Of a stretch of DNA of 64,000 bases, positions 45,507 through 54,623 are shown one piece after another. The DNA comes from Bacillus sp. 1780r2a1 (GTDB lineage Bacteria > Bacillota > Bacilli > Bacillales > Bacillaceae_H), in assembly GCA_024134725.1 (NCBI GenBank), contig CP099863.1:3159258-3223257 (forward strand), written 5' to 3'. The translations under genes were made by a program, and so were the position numbers. Below the pieces are notes generated by a model that was not told where the DNA came from, made no database searches, and saw nothing but the letters and a program-made list of their open reading frames with translations. Position 1 is the first letter of the stretch, and every line of letters starts with the position of its first letter.

Positions 45507-46811
45507 TTAATCAAAGAAGTATCCAAAGAACTTCTTCATTAAATTTTGGTCATTTTTCTTTTTTGGCTTCTCACTTGACTGCTGTGGCTGTACTTGTTGC
45601 TGCTGAGGTTTCGCTGCTGGAACAAACTCTTCCTCAAACACCTGTTCTTCCACAACTGGGGCTCCAATTTCACGCCCTTGAATTTTTGCATTTTTATAAG
45701 CGAACTTAATGAGGCCTACACCAGTAGTGTAATGCGGCTCACGAACTCCAATATAATCAGGTACAGCAATGCGCACGTTATTTTTCAACACAACTTGTGC
45801 TAGTTCTAAAATGCCTGGCATTGCTACAACGCCACCTGTTAAAACAAAACCACCAGGAATATCTCTGTATCCTAAACGGTTCACTTCCTGCGTTATCATT
45901 TCAAAAATCTCTTCTAATCTTGCTTCGATAATATCAGAGATTTCTAGTTGGTTAAACTGCTGGTGCTGATCGCTACCAATAATAGGTACGCTAAAAACCT
46001 CTTCTTCGGATGCATGGTCATAGAAAGCATGTCCATGCTTAATTTTAATAGCTTCTGCATCTTCTGTTGATGTTCGAAGTCCAATTGATAAATCCTTTGT
46101 AATATGTTCCCCACCAACTGCTACTACGGTCGTCACTTTTAAATGTCCTTGATCGAAAATAGCAATAGTCGTAGAGCCTCCGCCTATATCAACCAGTGCA
46201 ACTCCTAGGTTTTTTTCATCGCGAGATAAAGCAATTGAACCAGAGGCAAGTGGCTGTAAGCAAATATCACTGATTTCTAAACCGGCTCTCTCTACACAGC
46301 GTAATAAGTTATGTAACACCGTTCTAGACCCTGTAATAATTGTGCCTTCCATTTCTAAGCGTACGCCAATCATCCCACGAGGATCATTAATTCCCTCTAA
46401 TCCATCTACGATAAACTGCTTCGGAATAACATCAATGATTTCACGATCAGGTGGAATGGACATGACTTGTGCTGCATCAATTACTCGGTGAATATCTTCA
46501 TTAGCAATTTCACGATTTTCACTTGATACCGCCACGACTCCATGACAATCTTGTAAAAACACGTGGTTCCCACTAATGCCTACGACTACCTTTTTAATTG
46601 TAATGCCAACCATTCTTTCAGCTTGTTCTATTGCTTTTCTAATTGATTGAACTGTTGCGTCTATATCAACGATAGAACCTTTTTTTAACCCGTGTGACTT
46701 TACATTCCCTACACCAATGATATTCAATGAATCGTTACTCATCTCTCCGATGATTACTTTCACACTGGATGTACCGATGTCTAAACTAACGTATATTTCA
46801 TTGCTGTTCAT
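45507..46811 (-). CDS. ftsA: Cell division protein FtsA
   Basis: FtsA is an actin-like ATPase that tethers FtsZ to the membrane. The 434-residue protein begins with the phosphate-binding [17 protein letters not shown] and has the second nucleotide motif [17 protein letters not shown] (about 203-219) and the adenosine motif [14 protein letters not shown] (about 338-351). After a Q/P/E-rich linker it ends with the amphipathic membrane-targeting helix [14 protein letters not shown] with GGAGGTGCC upstream. A sigma-H-like promoter lies about 90 bp upstream. Confidence 0.97.
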   Translation of the reverse strand: MNSNEIYVSLDIGTSSVKVIIGEMSNDSLNIIGVGNVKSHGLKKGSIVDIDATVQSIRKAIEQAERMVGITIKKVVVGISGNHVFLQDCHGVVAVSSENREIANEDIHRVIDAAQVMSIPPDREIIDVIPKQFIVDGLEGINDPRGMIGVRLEMEGTIITGSRTVLHNLLRCVERAGLEISDICLQPLASGSIALSRDEKNLGVALVDIGGGSTTIAIFDQGHLKVTTVVAVGGEHITKDLSIGLRTSTEDAEAIKIKHGHAFYDHASEEEVFSVPIIGSDQHQQFNQLEISDIIEARLEEIFEMITQEVNRLGYRDIPGGFVLTGGVVAMPGILELAQVVLKNNVRIAVPDYIGVREPHYTTGVGLIKFAYKNAKIQGREIGAPVVEEQVFEEEFVPAAKPQQQQVQPQQSSEKPKKKNDQNLMKKFFGYFFD

Positions 46812-47188
46812 TCTTTGGCACCTCCTTTTACATTCTACACATCTTTACTACTTTGACGTCAGAAGAACAACAAACTTTCAATTTAGCTTTTATTATATGA
46901 AAATATTCAACAAACTAAGCTGTTTCCCTTTTGTAAATTCAATTTTTTTCGACTTTTTCATGTTAATCTTTCAATTTCATTCAGTTAATCGGTTTGAATA
47001 CAGTTTTGTACTGAACGCATATTTTTTCATAGAATAACTATTTACTATAACTATAAGTCTACACCATGAATGAAAGCTAGAAAAGCGAAATTTCAACGTT
47101 TACCTAATTATGTTACCTTTTTTAACACATTAAGGTTATATCATGTTCTGCACTCGCTGTTATTTCTATCCATTCAAAGAATGGGCAG
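46812..47188 (-). other. Intergenic region between divIB and ftsA
   Basis: This 377-bp AT-rich gap contains no supported gene. In B. subtilis the genes ylxW, ylxX and sbp lie here. It holds the sigma-H-like promoter annotated separately and a TATAAT at 46897-46892 without a good -35. The rest shows no clear terminator for divIB. Confidence 0.6.
46903..46931 (-). promoter_or_regulatory. Candidate sigma-H promoter of ftsA-ftsZ
   Basis: On the minus strand AAAGGGAAA (46931-46923; 8 of 9 to RnAGGAwWW) is followed after 11 bp by GTTGAATAT (46911-46903; full match to RnnGAATww). B. subtilis ftsAZ is known to have a sigma-H promoter (P2) that raises FtsZ levels at sporulation onset. Confidence 0.65.
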
Positions 47189-47962
47189 CTATTCATCACT
47201 CTTCTGTTCATTTTTCTTATATGGTGTAAAAGAGTTTCCTTCCAGATCAATTACACCTTGTTGTTCTGGCGTTAGCTCTTTTACAATAGCCGGATAGTAC
47301 ACGATTTTTTCTGAGAAATTTTTAATCTTAGCACTAACTTCTCTACCATCGTTCATAAACACCTCAACTTGAAGGGGTTCTGCTTTGGTAGGCGTATAAT
47401 AAATCTCTGAAATAGAACTTGCCAGGCTTACCGGCGTCTTCGCTAGTTCTTGTACCATCTCTTGAATAGCTTCTGGGTCATTCCATTCTACAAGCAAAGG
47501 AGCACTTGATATCATTTCGCTGCTCTTGATTGCTTTGAGAACTTTTCCATTTTCATTGACGGGGAAATATGTACCGTTTGAAAATACGTATGCTGTGCGC
47601 TCGTATTCTTTCACTTTAATTGTTACCTTATTAGGAAAGCTTTTAATAATCGTCGCTGTTTGAATTTCAGGATGTTTTTCTACCATCTCACTGACCTTAT
47701 CTTTGTCGACTTCCCAATAGCTTGTTTTATTTGTTAGGTTGCTTGCTTTTATAACATCCTTACTACCCACATATTCGTTCCCTATAACTTCAATTTTTGA
47801 AATATTACTCAGGGATGACTGCGAATATACAATGAATAGAATAAGGATGAAAAAGAGTGATAAATAAAAGATAAGCCGCCTATTTGCTTTATGCTTACGC
47901 TGCTCTTTTAGCTTAGGCACGCGATCTTCAAGAACAATTAACTTGCTTTTATCTTTATCCAT
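47189..47962 (-). CDS. divIB: Cell division protein DivIB (FtsQ)
   Basis: DivIB is a single-pass membrane protein that, with FtsL and DivIC, regulates the septal peptidoglycan synthase. In the 257-residue product a basic cytoplasmic tail (about 1-30) precedes a transmembrane helix (about 29-50), the POTRA domain (ISKIEVIGNEYVGSKDVIKAS, about 50-120) and the beta domain. The length is normal. It follows murB after 142 bp and is the last gene before the ftsA promoter region. Confidence 0.94.
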   Translation of the reverse strand: MDKDKSKLIVLEDRVPKLKEQRKHKANRRLIFYLSLFFILILFIVYSQSSLSNISKIEVIGNEYVGSKDVIKASNLTNKTSYWEVDKDKVSEMVEKHPEIQTATIIKSFPNKVTIKVKEYERTAYVFSNGTYFPVNENGKVLKAIKSSEMISSAPLLVEWNDPEAIQEMVQELAKTPVSLASSISEIYYTPTKAEPLQVEVFMNDGREVSAKIKNFSEKIVYYPAIVKELTPEQQGVIDLEGNSFTPYKKNEQKSDE

Positions 47963-48104
47963 TTTGTTTCACCCTTACCCTGTTGAGAAAGCTCCCTGCT
48001 CTCCCTTACTCATTTTCCCAAATTCTTTGTTAGAATACCTTGATTATAGCATACAATCAAGATCCATCCCCTTGGTTTTTGCACTTTTTTCCATTGTTTT
48101 ATCA

Positions 48105-49010
48105 TTAACGACCTATTATTTCTACTTCTGTGTGCATATCAATGTCAAAGCGCTCTTTAATTGTTTTTTTCACATGATCAATCAATGCTAAGACATCGCT
48201 TGCCGTGCCGTTGCCTGTATTCACAATAAAGTTACCGTGCATTTCACTAATTTGAGCTCCACCGATTGAGTAACCTTTTAAGCCAGACTTTTCAATTAAA
48301 TCTCCCGCATAGTTTGGTAGTGGATTTCTGAAAATACTACCTGCACAAGGGAAGTTCCAAGGCTGAGTTTCACGACGATAATCTTTGTTTTTTTGCATAA
48401 CCCCTACGATTTCATCGCGAGTTCCTTTCTTCAGCTGTAGAACTGCCTGCACGCAAACTCCCGGGCGCTCTTTTTGTAAGATTGAGTTGCGGTACGAAAA
48501 CTTCATCTCTTCATTTGAAAGCCATTCTAACGTTCCATCTTCAAACAAAATGTAAGCTTTTTCTAGTATTTGTGACATGTCAGAACCATGAGCACCTGCA
48601 TTCATATAAACTGCACCGCCCACTGAACCTGGAATACCACTTGAAAATTCAAGCCCTGATAAACCTTGTTTGGTAATAACAGTAGCAAGTTTAATACTAG
48701 GGTATCCTCCACCTACTGTAACGCGCTCACCGTCAATTTGTAAATCATCAAGTCCTGCTCCAAGCTTAATGACAACACCCTCAATTCCTTTATCTGACAC
48801 TAATAGGTTAGAGCCGCGTCCAATAGCTCTCCACTTCACGTTATGCTTGCGAATAATGTCCATTGCTATTTTTAGATTTTCTACAGAGCTTGGTTCTAAA
48901 AGAACATCTGCAGGCCCACCAATCTTCATTGTTGTATGCTTGGACAACGGTTCGTTTTCACGAACTCTTCCAATATTTAATTCCATTAATTCTTTTACTA
49001 ACGCTTCCAT
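48105..49010 (-). CDS. murB: UDP-N-acetylenolpyruvoylglucosamine reductase
   Basis: MurB reduces the enolpyruvyl group to give UDP-MurNAc. The 301-residue FAD protein has the FAD-binding segments [10 protein letters not shown] (about 78-87) and the [22 protein letters not shown] region split over the substrate site, and the catalytic CAGSIFRNP (about 222-230). It is of the type IIa family that lacks the YxxS loop of E. coli MurB. ATG with GGAGG upstream. Unlike B. subtilis, the gene immediately upstream is not murG but spoVE. Confidence 0.96.
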   Translation of the reverse strand: MEALVKELMELNIGRVRENEPLSKHTTMKIGGPADVLLEPSSVENLKIAMDIIRKHNVKWRAIGRGSNLLVSDKGIEGVVIKLGAGLDDLQIDGERVTVGGGYPSIKLATVITKQGLSGLEFSSGIPGSVGGAVYMNAGAHGSDMSQILEKAYILFEDGTLEWLSNEEMKFSYRNSILQKERPGVCVQAVLQLKKGTRDEIVGVMQKNKDYRRETQPWNFPCAGSIFRNPLPNYAGDLIEKSGLKGYSIGGAQISEMHGNFIVNTGNGTASDVLALIDHVKKTIKERFDIDMHTEVEIIGR

Positions 49011-49379
49011 AAGAACCTCCTACTAACCATTTTTACTGTTGTCATCCATCATTACATTTATTTATCGTATGACATTCACCTAAAGAATGTACGTCTATTT
49101 TAGATTTTAGTGAAGCTTTCAATATTATTTTATCAATTGTTTTAATATATTTCATGCAATAACCTATGTAAATAGGGTTTGCTAGCTTATTATAAAAAAA
49201 CACTCAATCTTTCACATCATATCATAGTTGACAGTAGATTTGGTTATGACAACATTACATTTTTAAAACATTTCATTCAAAAATATCATACACCTGTAAA
49301 GAAACAAAATAAACCGCCAATTAACACCTATTTTTCATAGGTTTCATTGACGGTTTATCGTTACATTAGTATCATATCT
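49011..49379 (-). other. Intergenic region between spoVE and murB (murG absent)
   Basis: This 369-bp AT-rich gap holds the spoVE terminator (49304-49356) and then about 290 bp with no coding potential that I can support. In B. subtilis murG lies here. I found no stretch resembling MurG motifs such as GGTGGHxxP in any frame. A promoter for murB must be in this stretch; TATGAT near 49225 and TATAAT near 49192 on the minus strand lack good -35 partners. Confidence 0.6.
49304..49356 (-). terminator. Rho-independent terminator after spoVE
   Basis: A compound stem: outer arms ATTGGCGGTTT/AAACCGTCAAT (49311-49321 with 49346-49356) and inner arms ACCTAT/ATAGGT, ending in TATTTTGTTTC on the minus strand. 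Confidence 0.75.
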
Positions 49380-50480
49380 TTAATAGCGAGAATAGCGGCT
49401 AACATTCAGCAATACTCCTACTGCGGCAAGCATTAAGGTTAGTGAAGAGCCTCCATAACTTAAAAAAGGCAGTGTAATACCGGTTACCGGCATTAATCCA
49501 GTTACTACTCCAATATTAATCATAACCTGAATAGCAACCATTGAAATAATCCCAAGCGCTAAGAAACTACCGTACAAATCGGGCGCACCTAGAGCTACTC
49601 GTATACCACGCCATAATAACAAACTAAATAACACTAAAACTAGTGAGCCTCCTATAAAACCAAGCTCTTCTGACAAAATCGCAAAGATAAAATCTGTTTG
49701 AGGCTCTGGGAGGTAGAAGAACTTCTGTCTGCTTTGTCCCAAGCCTAACCCTAAAAGCCCTCCTGGTCCAATTGCATATAAGGATTGAATAATTTGAAAA
49801 CCACTTCCTAACGGATCTTCCCATGGATCTAAAAACGATGTAATTCGTTTAATTCGATATGGAGCAGATAGTACAAGTACAACAAATCCTCCAATCCCCA
49901 ATAACCCTAGACCTACAAAGTGACTAATACGAGCTCCTGAGACAAAAATCATAACGATACATGTTCCAACTAGTACGGTTCCTGTTCCTAAATCCGGCTG
50001 AAGCATAATGATACCAAAAGCTAAGAAAACAAAAGATAAAGCTGGTAGCATGCCTTTTTTAAAAGAGGTTATGTTCTTTTGATTCTCCGATAAATATTTG
50101 GCTAAAAAGGTAATCATTGCGAACTTCATAAATTCCGACGGCTGAATTGAAAAAGCGCCTACACCTATCCAACTTTGAGAACCGTTCCTTACTAAACCTA
50201 CACCCGGAATCAAAACCAATATTAATAGTACAAAACAAATAATGACAAGCGTTTTGGACCACGTGCGCCACGTCCAATAGTCAATGTTCATGATGACAAA
50301 CATAGCACATATGCCGAGCCCAGCAAATAAAAGCTGACGCTTAGCAAAAAAGAATGAATCCTCAAACTTATATGTAGCCCATACCGCGCTTGCACTGTAA
50401 ACCATAATAAGTCCAATCGTTAAAAGAGATAGTGTAACGATTATAAGAAAAAAATCTGGCGTAGACCTTTTCGTCGACAA
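49380..50480 (-). CDS. spoVE: Sporulation SEDS-family peptidoglycan polymerase SpoVE
   Basis: SpoVE is the cortex-specific SEDS glycan polymerase that works with SpoVD. The protein of about 366 residues has ten hydrophobic helices and the family signatures QPDLGTG and QSLYAIGPGGLLGLGLGQSRQK region, with PLP-type ending GITLPFLSYGGSS. It is very close to B. subtilis SpoVE, closer than to FtsW. I prefer the TTG at 50480 because AGGTG lies 7 bp upstream and the N-terminus then aligns with B. subtilis. An ATG at 50486 is two codons earlier but only 1 bp from that ribosome binding site. Confidence 0.93.
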   Translation of the reverse strand: MSTKRSTPDFFLIIVTLSLLTIGLIMVYSASAVWATYKFEDSFFFAKRQLLFAGLGICAMFVIMNIDYWTWRTWSKTLVIICFVLLILVLIPGVGLVRNGSQSWIGVGAFSIQPSEFMKFAMITFLAKYLSENQKNITSFKKGMLPALSFVFLAFGIIMLQPDLGTGTVLVGTCIVMIFVSGARISHFVGLGLLGIGGFVVLVLSAPYRIKRITSFLDPWEDPLGSGFQIIQSLYAIGPGGLLGLGLGQSRQKFFYLPEPQTDFIFAILSEELGFIGGSLVLVLFSLLLWRGIRVALGAPDLYGSFLALGIISMVAIQVMINIGVVTGLMPVTGITLPFLSYGGSSLTLMLAAVGVLLNVSRYSRY

Positions 50481-50506
50481 TGTCATGCACCTCGAAACAA
50501 TAGATT

Positions 50507-50541
50507 AGGGCTCTTGTTTTCTAGGTGTTTAGACAAGCCCT
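50507..50541 (-). repeat. Hairpin between murD and spoVE
   Basis: AGGGCTTGT (starting in the murD stop codon, minus strand) can pair with ACAAGAGCCCT 16 bases on, with a two-base bulge. There is no following T run, so it is not a typical terminator. It might affect RNA stability or readthrough into spoVE. Confidence 0.35.
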
Positions 50542-51890
50542 TATTTCAGTTTATGCACAGACTTGATAAACATGTCTCCACGTTCTTCAAAAGTTTTGAA
50601 CTGATCCCAGCTTGCACAAGCTGGAGATAATAGTACAACATCATCTTCTTCTGAACAGTCATATGCTTCAATTACTGCTTGTTTAACATTATCGACACGT
50701 TTAACGACTTGTATTCCTGCTTCTTTTGCGACACGCTCAATTTTTGGTGCCGTTTCACCAAATGTAATAACAGCTTTCACATGTTCAAACGATGGCTTTA
50801 ATTCATCAAACTCATTACCTCGGTCCAATCCACCAGCTAACAAAATGGTAGGCTGTGTAAAAGCAGACAGCGCTACTTTTGTTGCCAATATATTAGTAGC
50901 TTTAGAGTCGTTGTAGAATTTACGTTTGTTAATGGTTGTCACATACTGAACGCGATGTTTAACTCCTGCAAATGTTGTAAGCACTCGATATATCGCTTCA
51001 TTTGAACAACCTAATAACTTAACGACCGCAATCGCTGCTAAAATATTCTCTAAATTATGCTTACCGGGTAAAACAACATCTTTTACATTCATAACCGCTT
51101 CGTTGCGGAAGTAAAGCTGGTTGTTTAATAGGTAGGCACCGTCTTTTACTTCTTCATTAACAGAAAACGGCACAATTTGTGCAGCAATACTTTTACTTGC
51201 TTTTTTTACTTCTGAATCATCCATGTTAACTACAGCAAAATCATCTTGTGTTTGATTTTTAAAGATATTTGCTTTTGCTTGCGCATACTCTTCCTTTGTA
51301 CCGTGGTAATCTAGGTGCGCTTCAAATAGATTCAAGAATAAAGAAATCTTAGGTTTAAACGTTTCAATACCCATCAATTGAAAAGAAGAAAGTTCCGTCA
51401 CAATAACGTTTTCCGGCTTTGCTTCCTGCGCTACTTCACAAGCCACTGTACCAATATTACCTGCAATTAGCGGACTTTTACGATCCTCTTCTAGCATTTT
51501 ATAAATTAACGTAGTAGTTGTTGTTTTTCCGTTACTCCCTGTGATCCCTATGAAAGGTGCTTCGCTAATTTGATATGCTAGTTCTACTTCAGTAATAATT
51601 GAGAGCTTGCGCTTTAATGCTTCTTGAAGCAGAGGATTGGAATAAGGAATCCCTGGATTCTTTATAATAACCTCCACGCCATCAAGTAGCTCTAACGGAT
51701 GATGACCACAAACGACTTTAATTCCAATCGCTTCAAGTTGCTGAGCTGCATCATTTTCCTCATATGGTTTCTGATCATTTACAACCACTTTTGCTCCTAA
51801 ACTCTTCACAAGTTTCGCTGCTGCTAAACCACTTTTTGCAAGCCCTAAAATAAGGACTTGTTTACCTTGATAACCATCAATTGTTTTCAC
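50541..51890 (-). CDS. murD: UDP-N-acetylmuramoyl-L-alanine:D-glutamate ligase
   Basis: MurD adds D-glutamate to the peptidoglycan precursor using ATP. In the 449-residue protein the ATP loop GSNGKTTTT lies near residue 117, with the NxExHLDYH metal/ATP motif ([11 protein letters not shown] near 186-196) and the C-terminal [17 protein letters not shown] substrate domain. The start is GTG (51888-51890), directly after the mraY stop codon without a gap, so translation is coupled. The stop codon overlaps a hairpin that extends towards spoVE. Confidence 0.97.
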   Translation of the reverse strand: MKTIDGYQGKQVLILGLAKSGLAAAKLVKSLGAKVVVNDQKPYEENDAAQQLEAIGIKVVCGHHPLELLDGVEVIIKNPGIPYSNPLLQEALKRKLSIITEVELAYQISEAPFIGITGSNGKTTTTTLIYKMLEEDRKSPLIAGNIGTVACEVAQEAKPENVIVTELSSFQLMGIETFKPKISLFLNLFEAHLDYHGTKEEYAQAKANIFKNQTQDDFAVVNMDDSEVKKASKSIAAQIVPFSVNEEVKDGAYLLNNQLYFRNEAVMNVKDVVLPGKHNLENILAAIAVVKLLGCSNEAIYRVLTTFAGVKHRVQYVTTINKRKFYNDSKATNILATKVALSAFTQPTILLAGGLDRGNEFDELKPSFEHVKAVITFGETAPKIERVAKEAGIQVVKRVDNVKQAVIEAYDCSEEDDVVLLSPACASWDQFKTFEERGDMFIKSVHKLK

Positions 51891-52865
51891 TTATATCCAC
51901 ACCTCAATGTAAATTCCCAGCATTGCAAACAATAACCCTACAGCCCAAAATGTCATAACAACGCGCCACTCGGACCAACCGCTTAGCTCATAGTGATGAT
52001 GTAATGGACTCATTTTGAACACGCGTCTGCCCGTTGTTTTAAATGATGCTACCTGAATCATAACGGATAATGTCTCAATAACAAAAACACCGCCAATAAT
52101 AACAAGTAAAAATTCCATTTTCATTAAAATCGCAATCGTTGCAATAGCTCCGCCTAAGGCTAGTGAACCTGTATCTCCCATAAACACTTTTGCTGGATAT
52201 GCATTAAATACTAAAAAGCCTAGAACCGCGCCTACAACAGCGACTGAAAAAATAGAGATTTCAAATTGACCTACATTCCATGCTAAAACAGCAAAAGCAC
52301 CAAAGGAAATTGCGCTTGTACCTGATACTAAACCATCTAGACCGTCTGTTAAGTTTACTGCGTTTGAGAAACCAACTAACCAAATAATTAAGAAGATAAC
52401 ATAGAACCAACCAAGATCAATTGGTGTTGGAATTCCTGGAATGGTTACCTCAGTTGAAAACTCAAATTGCCTAGCGATGAAGTAAAAGATAATCGCAATA
52501 ACCACTTGCCCTAAAAACTTTTGCTTTGATGTTAAACCTAAATTTCGCTTTAATACTACCTTAATAAAATCATCTAGGAAACCTAACAATCCAAAGCCAA
52601 TTGTTACAAATAACAGTAGGAATGTGCGATATGTTACCTCTGCATATTGATTAGCCATGATAAGCGTAGCCACAATGATTGATAGTAAAATCATAATTCC
52701 ACCCATTGTAGGGGTTCCAGATTTTTTCTGGTGTGATTTTGGTCCTTCATCTCGAATACTCTGACCAAACTTTAATCTTCGTAAAAACGGAATGAATACC
52801 GGCGACAATAGAACCGTAATGAGGAAGGCTAAGCCGATGGTTAATAAAATAGCTGGCTCTAGCAT
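51891..52865 (-). CDS. mraY: Phospho-N-acetylmuramoyl-pentapeptide transferase
   Basis: MraY transfers phospho-MurNAc-pentapeptide onto undecaprenyl phosphate, forming lipid I. The 324-residue membrane protein has about ten helices and the catalytic cytoplasmic motifs GFLDDFIKV (about 94-102), NLTDGLDGL (about 170-178) and [11 protein letters not shown] (about 287-297). ATG with GGAGGGAATG upstream. It sits between murE and murD, both soluble ligases of the same pathway. Confidence 0.97.
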   Translation of the reverse strand: MLEPAILLTIGLAFLITVLLSPVFIPFLRRLKFGQSIRDEGPKSHQKKSGTPTMGGIMILLSIIVATLIMANQYAEVTYRTFLLLFVTIGFGLLGFLDDFIKVVLKRNLGLTSKQKFLGQVVIAIIFYFIARQFEFSTEVTIPGIPTPIDLGWFYVIFLIIWLVGFSNAVNLTDGLDGLVSGTSAISFGAFAVLAWNVGQFEISIFSVAVVGAVLGFLVFNAYPAKVFMGDTGSLALGGAIATIAILMKMEFLLVIIGGVFVIETLSVMIQVASFKTTGRRVFKMSPLHHHYELSGWSEWRVVMTFWAVGLLFAMLGIYIEVWI

Positions 52866-52923
52866 GTCATTCCCTCCTCATTGAATGTATTGATGTTTCT
52901 TCTTTTTTGTTTCAAACAATTCA

Positions 52924-54393
52924 TTACAAATTTCGCTCCCTAATCATTTTACGTGCCACTTCACGATCATCAAAATCCAGAACCTGATTACCAACAATCT
53001 GATACGTCTCATGCCCTTTTCCTGCAATGACAATAACATCATCTTTTTGAGCTTTTAATACCGCAAACTTGATGGCTTCTGCTCGGTCAACAATTGTAAC
53101 AAAATTATCGGTTTCAATCCCTTGTTCCATATCATTTAAAATCGCTTCCGGATCTTCACTTCTTGGGTTATCAGATGTTAAGATAGCCTCCGTACTATAA
53201 GAAGCGGCAATGCTCGCCATAATTGGACGCTTTGTACGATCTCGGTCTCCACCGCACCCAACAATAGTATAGACGTTATTTGTTGCAAATTGTTTTACCG
53301 TTTGTAAGACATTTTCCAAGCTATCTGGTGTATGTGCGTAATCAACAATAACCGTAAAATCTTGGTTTTCATTTACTAACTCGAAACGACCCGAGACCCC
53401 TTGCAATTTCGTTATTTCCTCGACAATAATGGACAGCGGCATATCCGACACTAAGCAAGCTGCAGTTGCTGCTAGTACGTTATACACGCTAAATTTCCCA
53501 ACAAGCTGCATCGTTACATCCACGCTCTCCATAGGAGTTACAAGCGTAAATGTTGTACCACCGTTTGTCATTTGAATATTTTTTGCACGTATATCACTTT
53601 CATTGTCAATGCCATATGTAATGACTGTAGCTGCCGTGCTGCGAATATATTCTTTTGATGCATCATCATCCGCATTTAAAATCGCAAATTTAGGGCGCTT
53701 GTCGCTATAATAAGCATTGCCTAATTGAGCAAATAATAGCCCTTTTGCTCGACGATAGTCATCCATTGTCTCATGATAGTCTAAATGATCTTGGGTCAAA
53801 TTTGTAAACACGGCAACATCAAAGTCACATCCGTGCACTCTTCCCATATCAAGTGCATGTGAAGACACTTCCATCATTGCTACTTCAACATTTTCTTCTA
53901 CCATTTGACCAAATGTTTTTTGTAAAGTTAACGATTCTGGCGTGGTATTCTTCACGTCATATGACTGATCGCCAATACGAATTTCAATTGTACCAATAAG
54001 ACCTGTTTTCTTTTGTTGTGCTTTAAACATATGTTCAATTAAATGTGTAATGGTTGTTTTACCATTTGTTCCCGTTACGCCAATTAAACGTAATTTTTGA
54101 GTTGGATGGCTATAAAAAGCATCAGCTAACACAGCCATTGCTCGCTTGGTACTCTTGACTAAAATAACAGGTACATCAACATTAAGCGGACGCTCTGCCA
54201 GAATAGCCACTGCACCTTTTTCGACAGCTGTTTGTGCAAAATCGTGTCCATCAACCGTATAACCGTTTATGCAAATAAATAGTGCACCCGGCTGTACTTC
54301 TCTTGAATCCATTTCAATTGAAGTAATTTCAATGTTGTTTTCAGGAATTTGCACGAAGTCATGCAAATGCCCTAATAGCTTTCTTAAATCCAT
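52924..54393 (-). CDS. murE: UDP-MurNAc-tripeptide ligase, meso-diaminopimelate adding
   Basis: MurE adds the third amino acid to the peptidoglycan stem peptide. The 489-residue protein has the ATP loop [10 protein letters not shown] (about 108-117) and the meso-diaminopimelate recognition motif DNPRSEDP (about 404-411), so the wall is of the mDAP type (lysine-adding enzymes lack DNPR). I choose ATG 54393 ([10 protein letters not shown]), which has AGAGG 11 bp upstream. In-frame codons continue back to 54477 but cross a terminator hairpin and are not conserved. It follows spoVD after 230 bp. Confidence 0.95.
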   Translation of the reverse strand: MDLRKLLGHLHDFVQIPENNIEITSIEMDSREVQPGALFICINGYTVDGHDFAQTAVEKGAVAILAERPLNVDVPVILVKSTKRAMAVLADAFYSHPTQKLRLIGVTGTNGKTTITHLIEHMFKAQQKKTGLIGTIEIRIGDQSYDVKNTTPESLTLQKTFGQMVEENVEVAMMEVSSHALDMGRVHGCDFDVAVFTNLTQDHLDYHETMDDYRRAKGLLFAQLGNAYYSDKRPKFAILNADDDASKEYIRSTAATVITYGIDNESDIRAKNIQMTNGGTTFTLVTPMESVDVTMQLVGKFSVYNVLAATAACLVSDMPLSIIVEEITKLQGVSGRFELVNENQDFTVIVDYAHTPDSLENVLQTVKQFATNNVYTIVGCGGDRDRTKRPIMASIAASYSTEAILTSDNPRSEDPEAILNDMEQGIETDNFVTIVDRAEAIKFAVLKAQKDDVIVIAGKGHETYQIVGNQVLDFDDREVARKMIRERNL

Positions 54394-54446
54394 TGTTACC
54401 ATGTCCTCTCTATGTGTAAAGCGAAGTATCACCTTGAACATTTTAC

Positions 54447-54482
54447 AGAAAAAGAAGCCACGAGGGAACTCCCTCAAGGCTT
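54447..54482 (-). terminator. Rho-independent terminator between spoVD and murE
   Basis: On the minus strand AAGCCTTGAGGG pairs with CCCTCGTGGCTT (12 bp, one mismatch and one wobble; arms 54482-54471 and 54466-54455), loop AGTT, followed by CTTTTTCTG. It lies about 60-90 bp upstream of the murE start, so it could end spoVD transcription or act as a murE attenuator. Confidence 0.75.
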
Positions 54483-54623
54483 AATTGTCTCAAACATACA
54501 AGTAGATAATTCCACTTATAGTGAATAAAACGAATAGAATAAAAGAGTCAGTTCATGTCATTACTTATTCTATAAAATGAAACATCTTCTATTGTACCAC
54601 GTAATCACTCATATATATATGAC

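Noticed and set aside
46717-47297. Plus-strand open frames across the start of ftsA, the divIB-ftsA gap and the end of divIB
   Set aside because: They are Phe/Leu-rich frames from AT-rich DNA without ribosome binding sites and do not resemble ylxW, ylxX or sbp.
49228-49233. TTGACA on the plus strand in the spoVE-murB gap
   Set aside because: There is no -10 at suitable spacing and no plus-strand gene downstream, so it is treated as chance.
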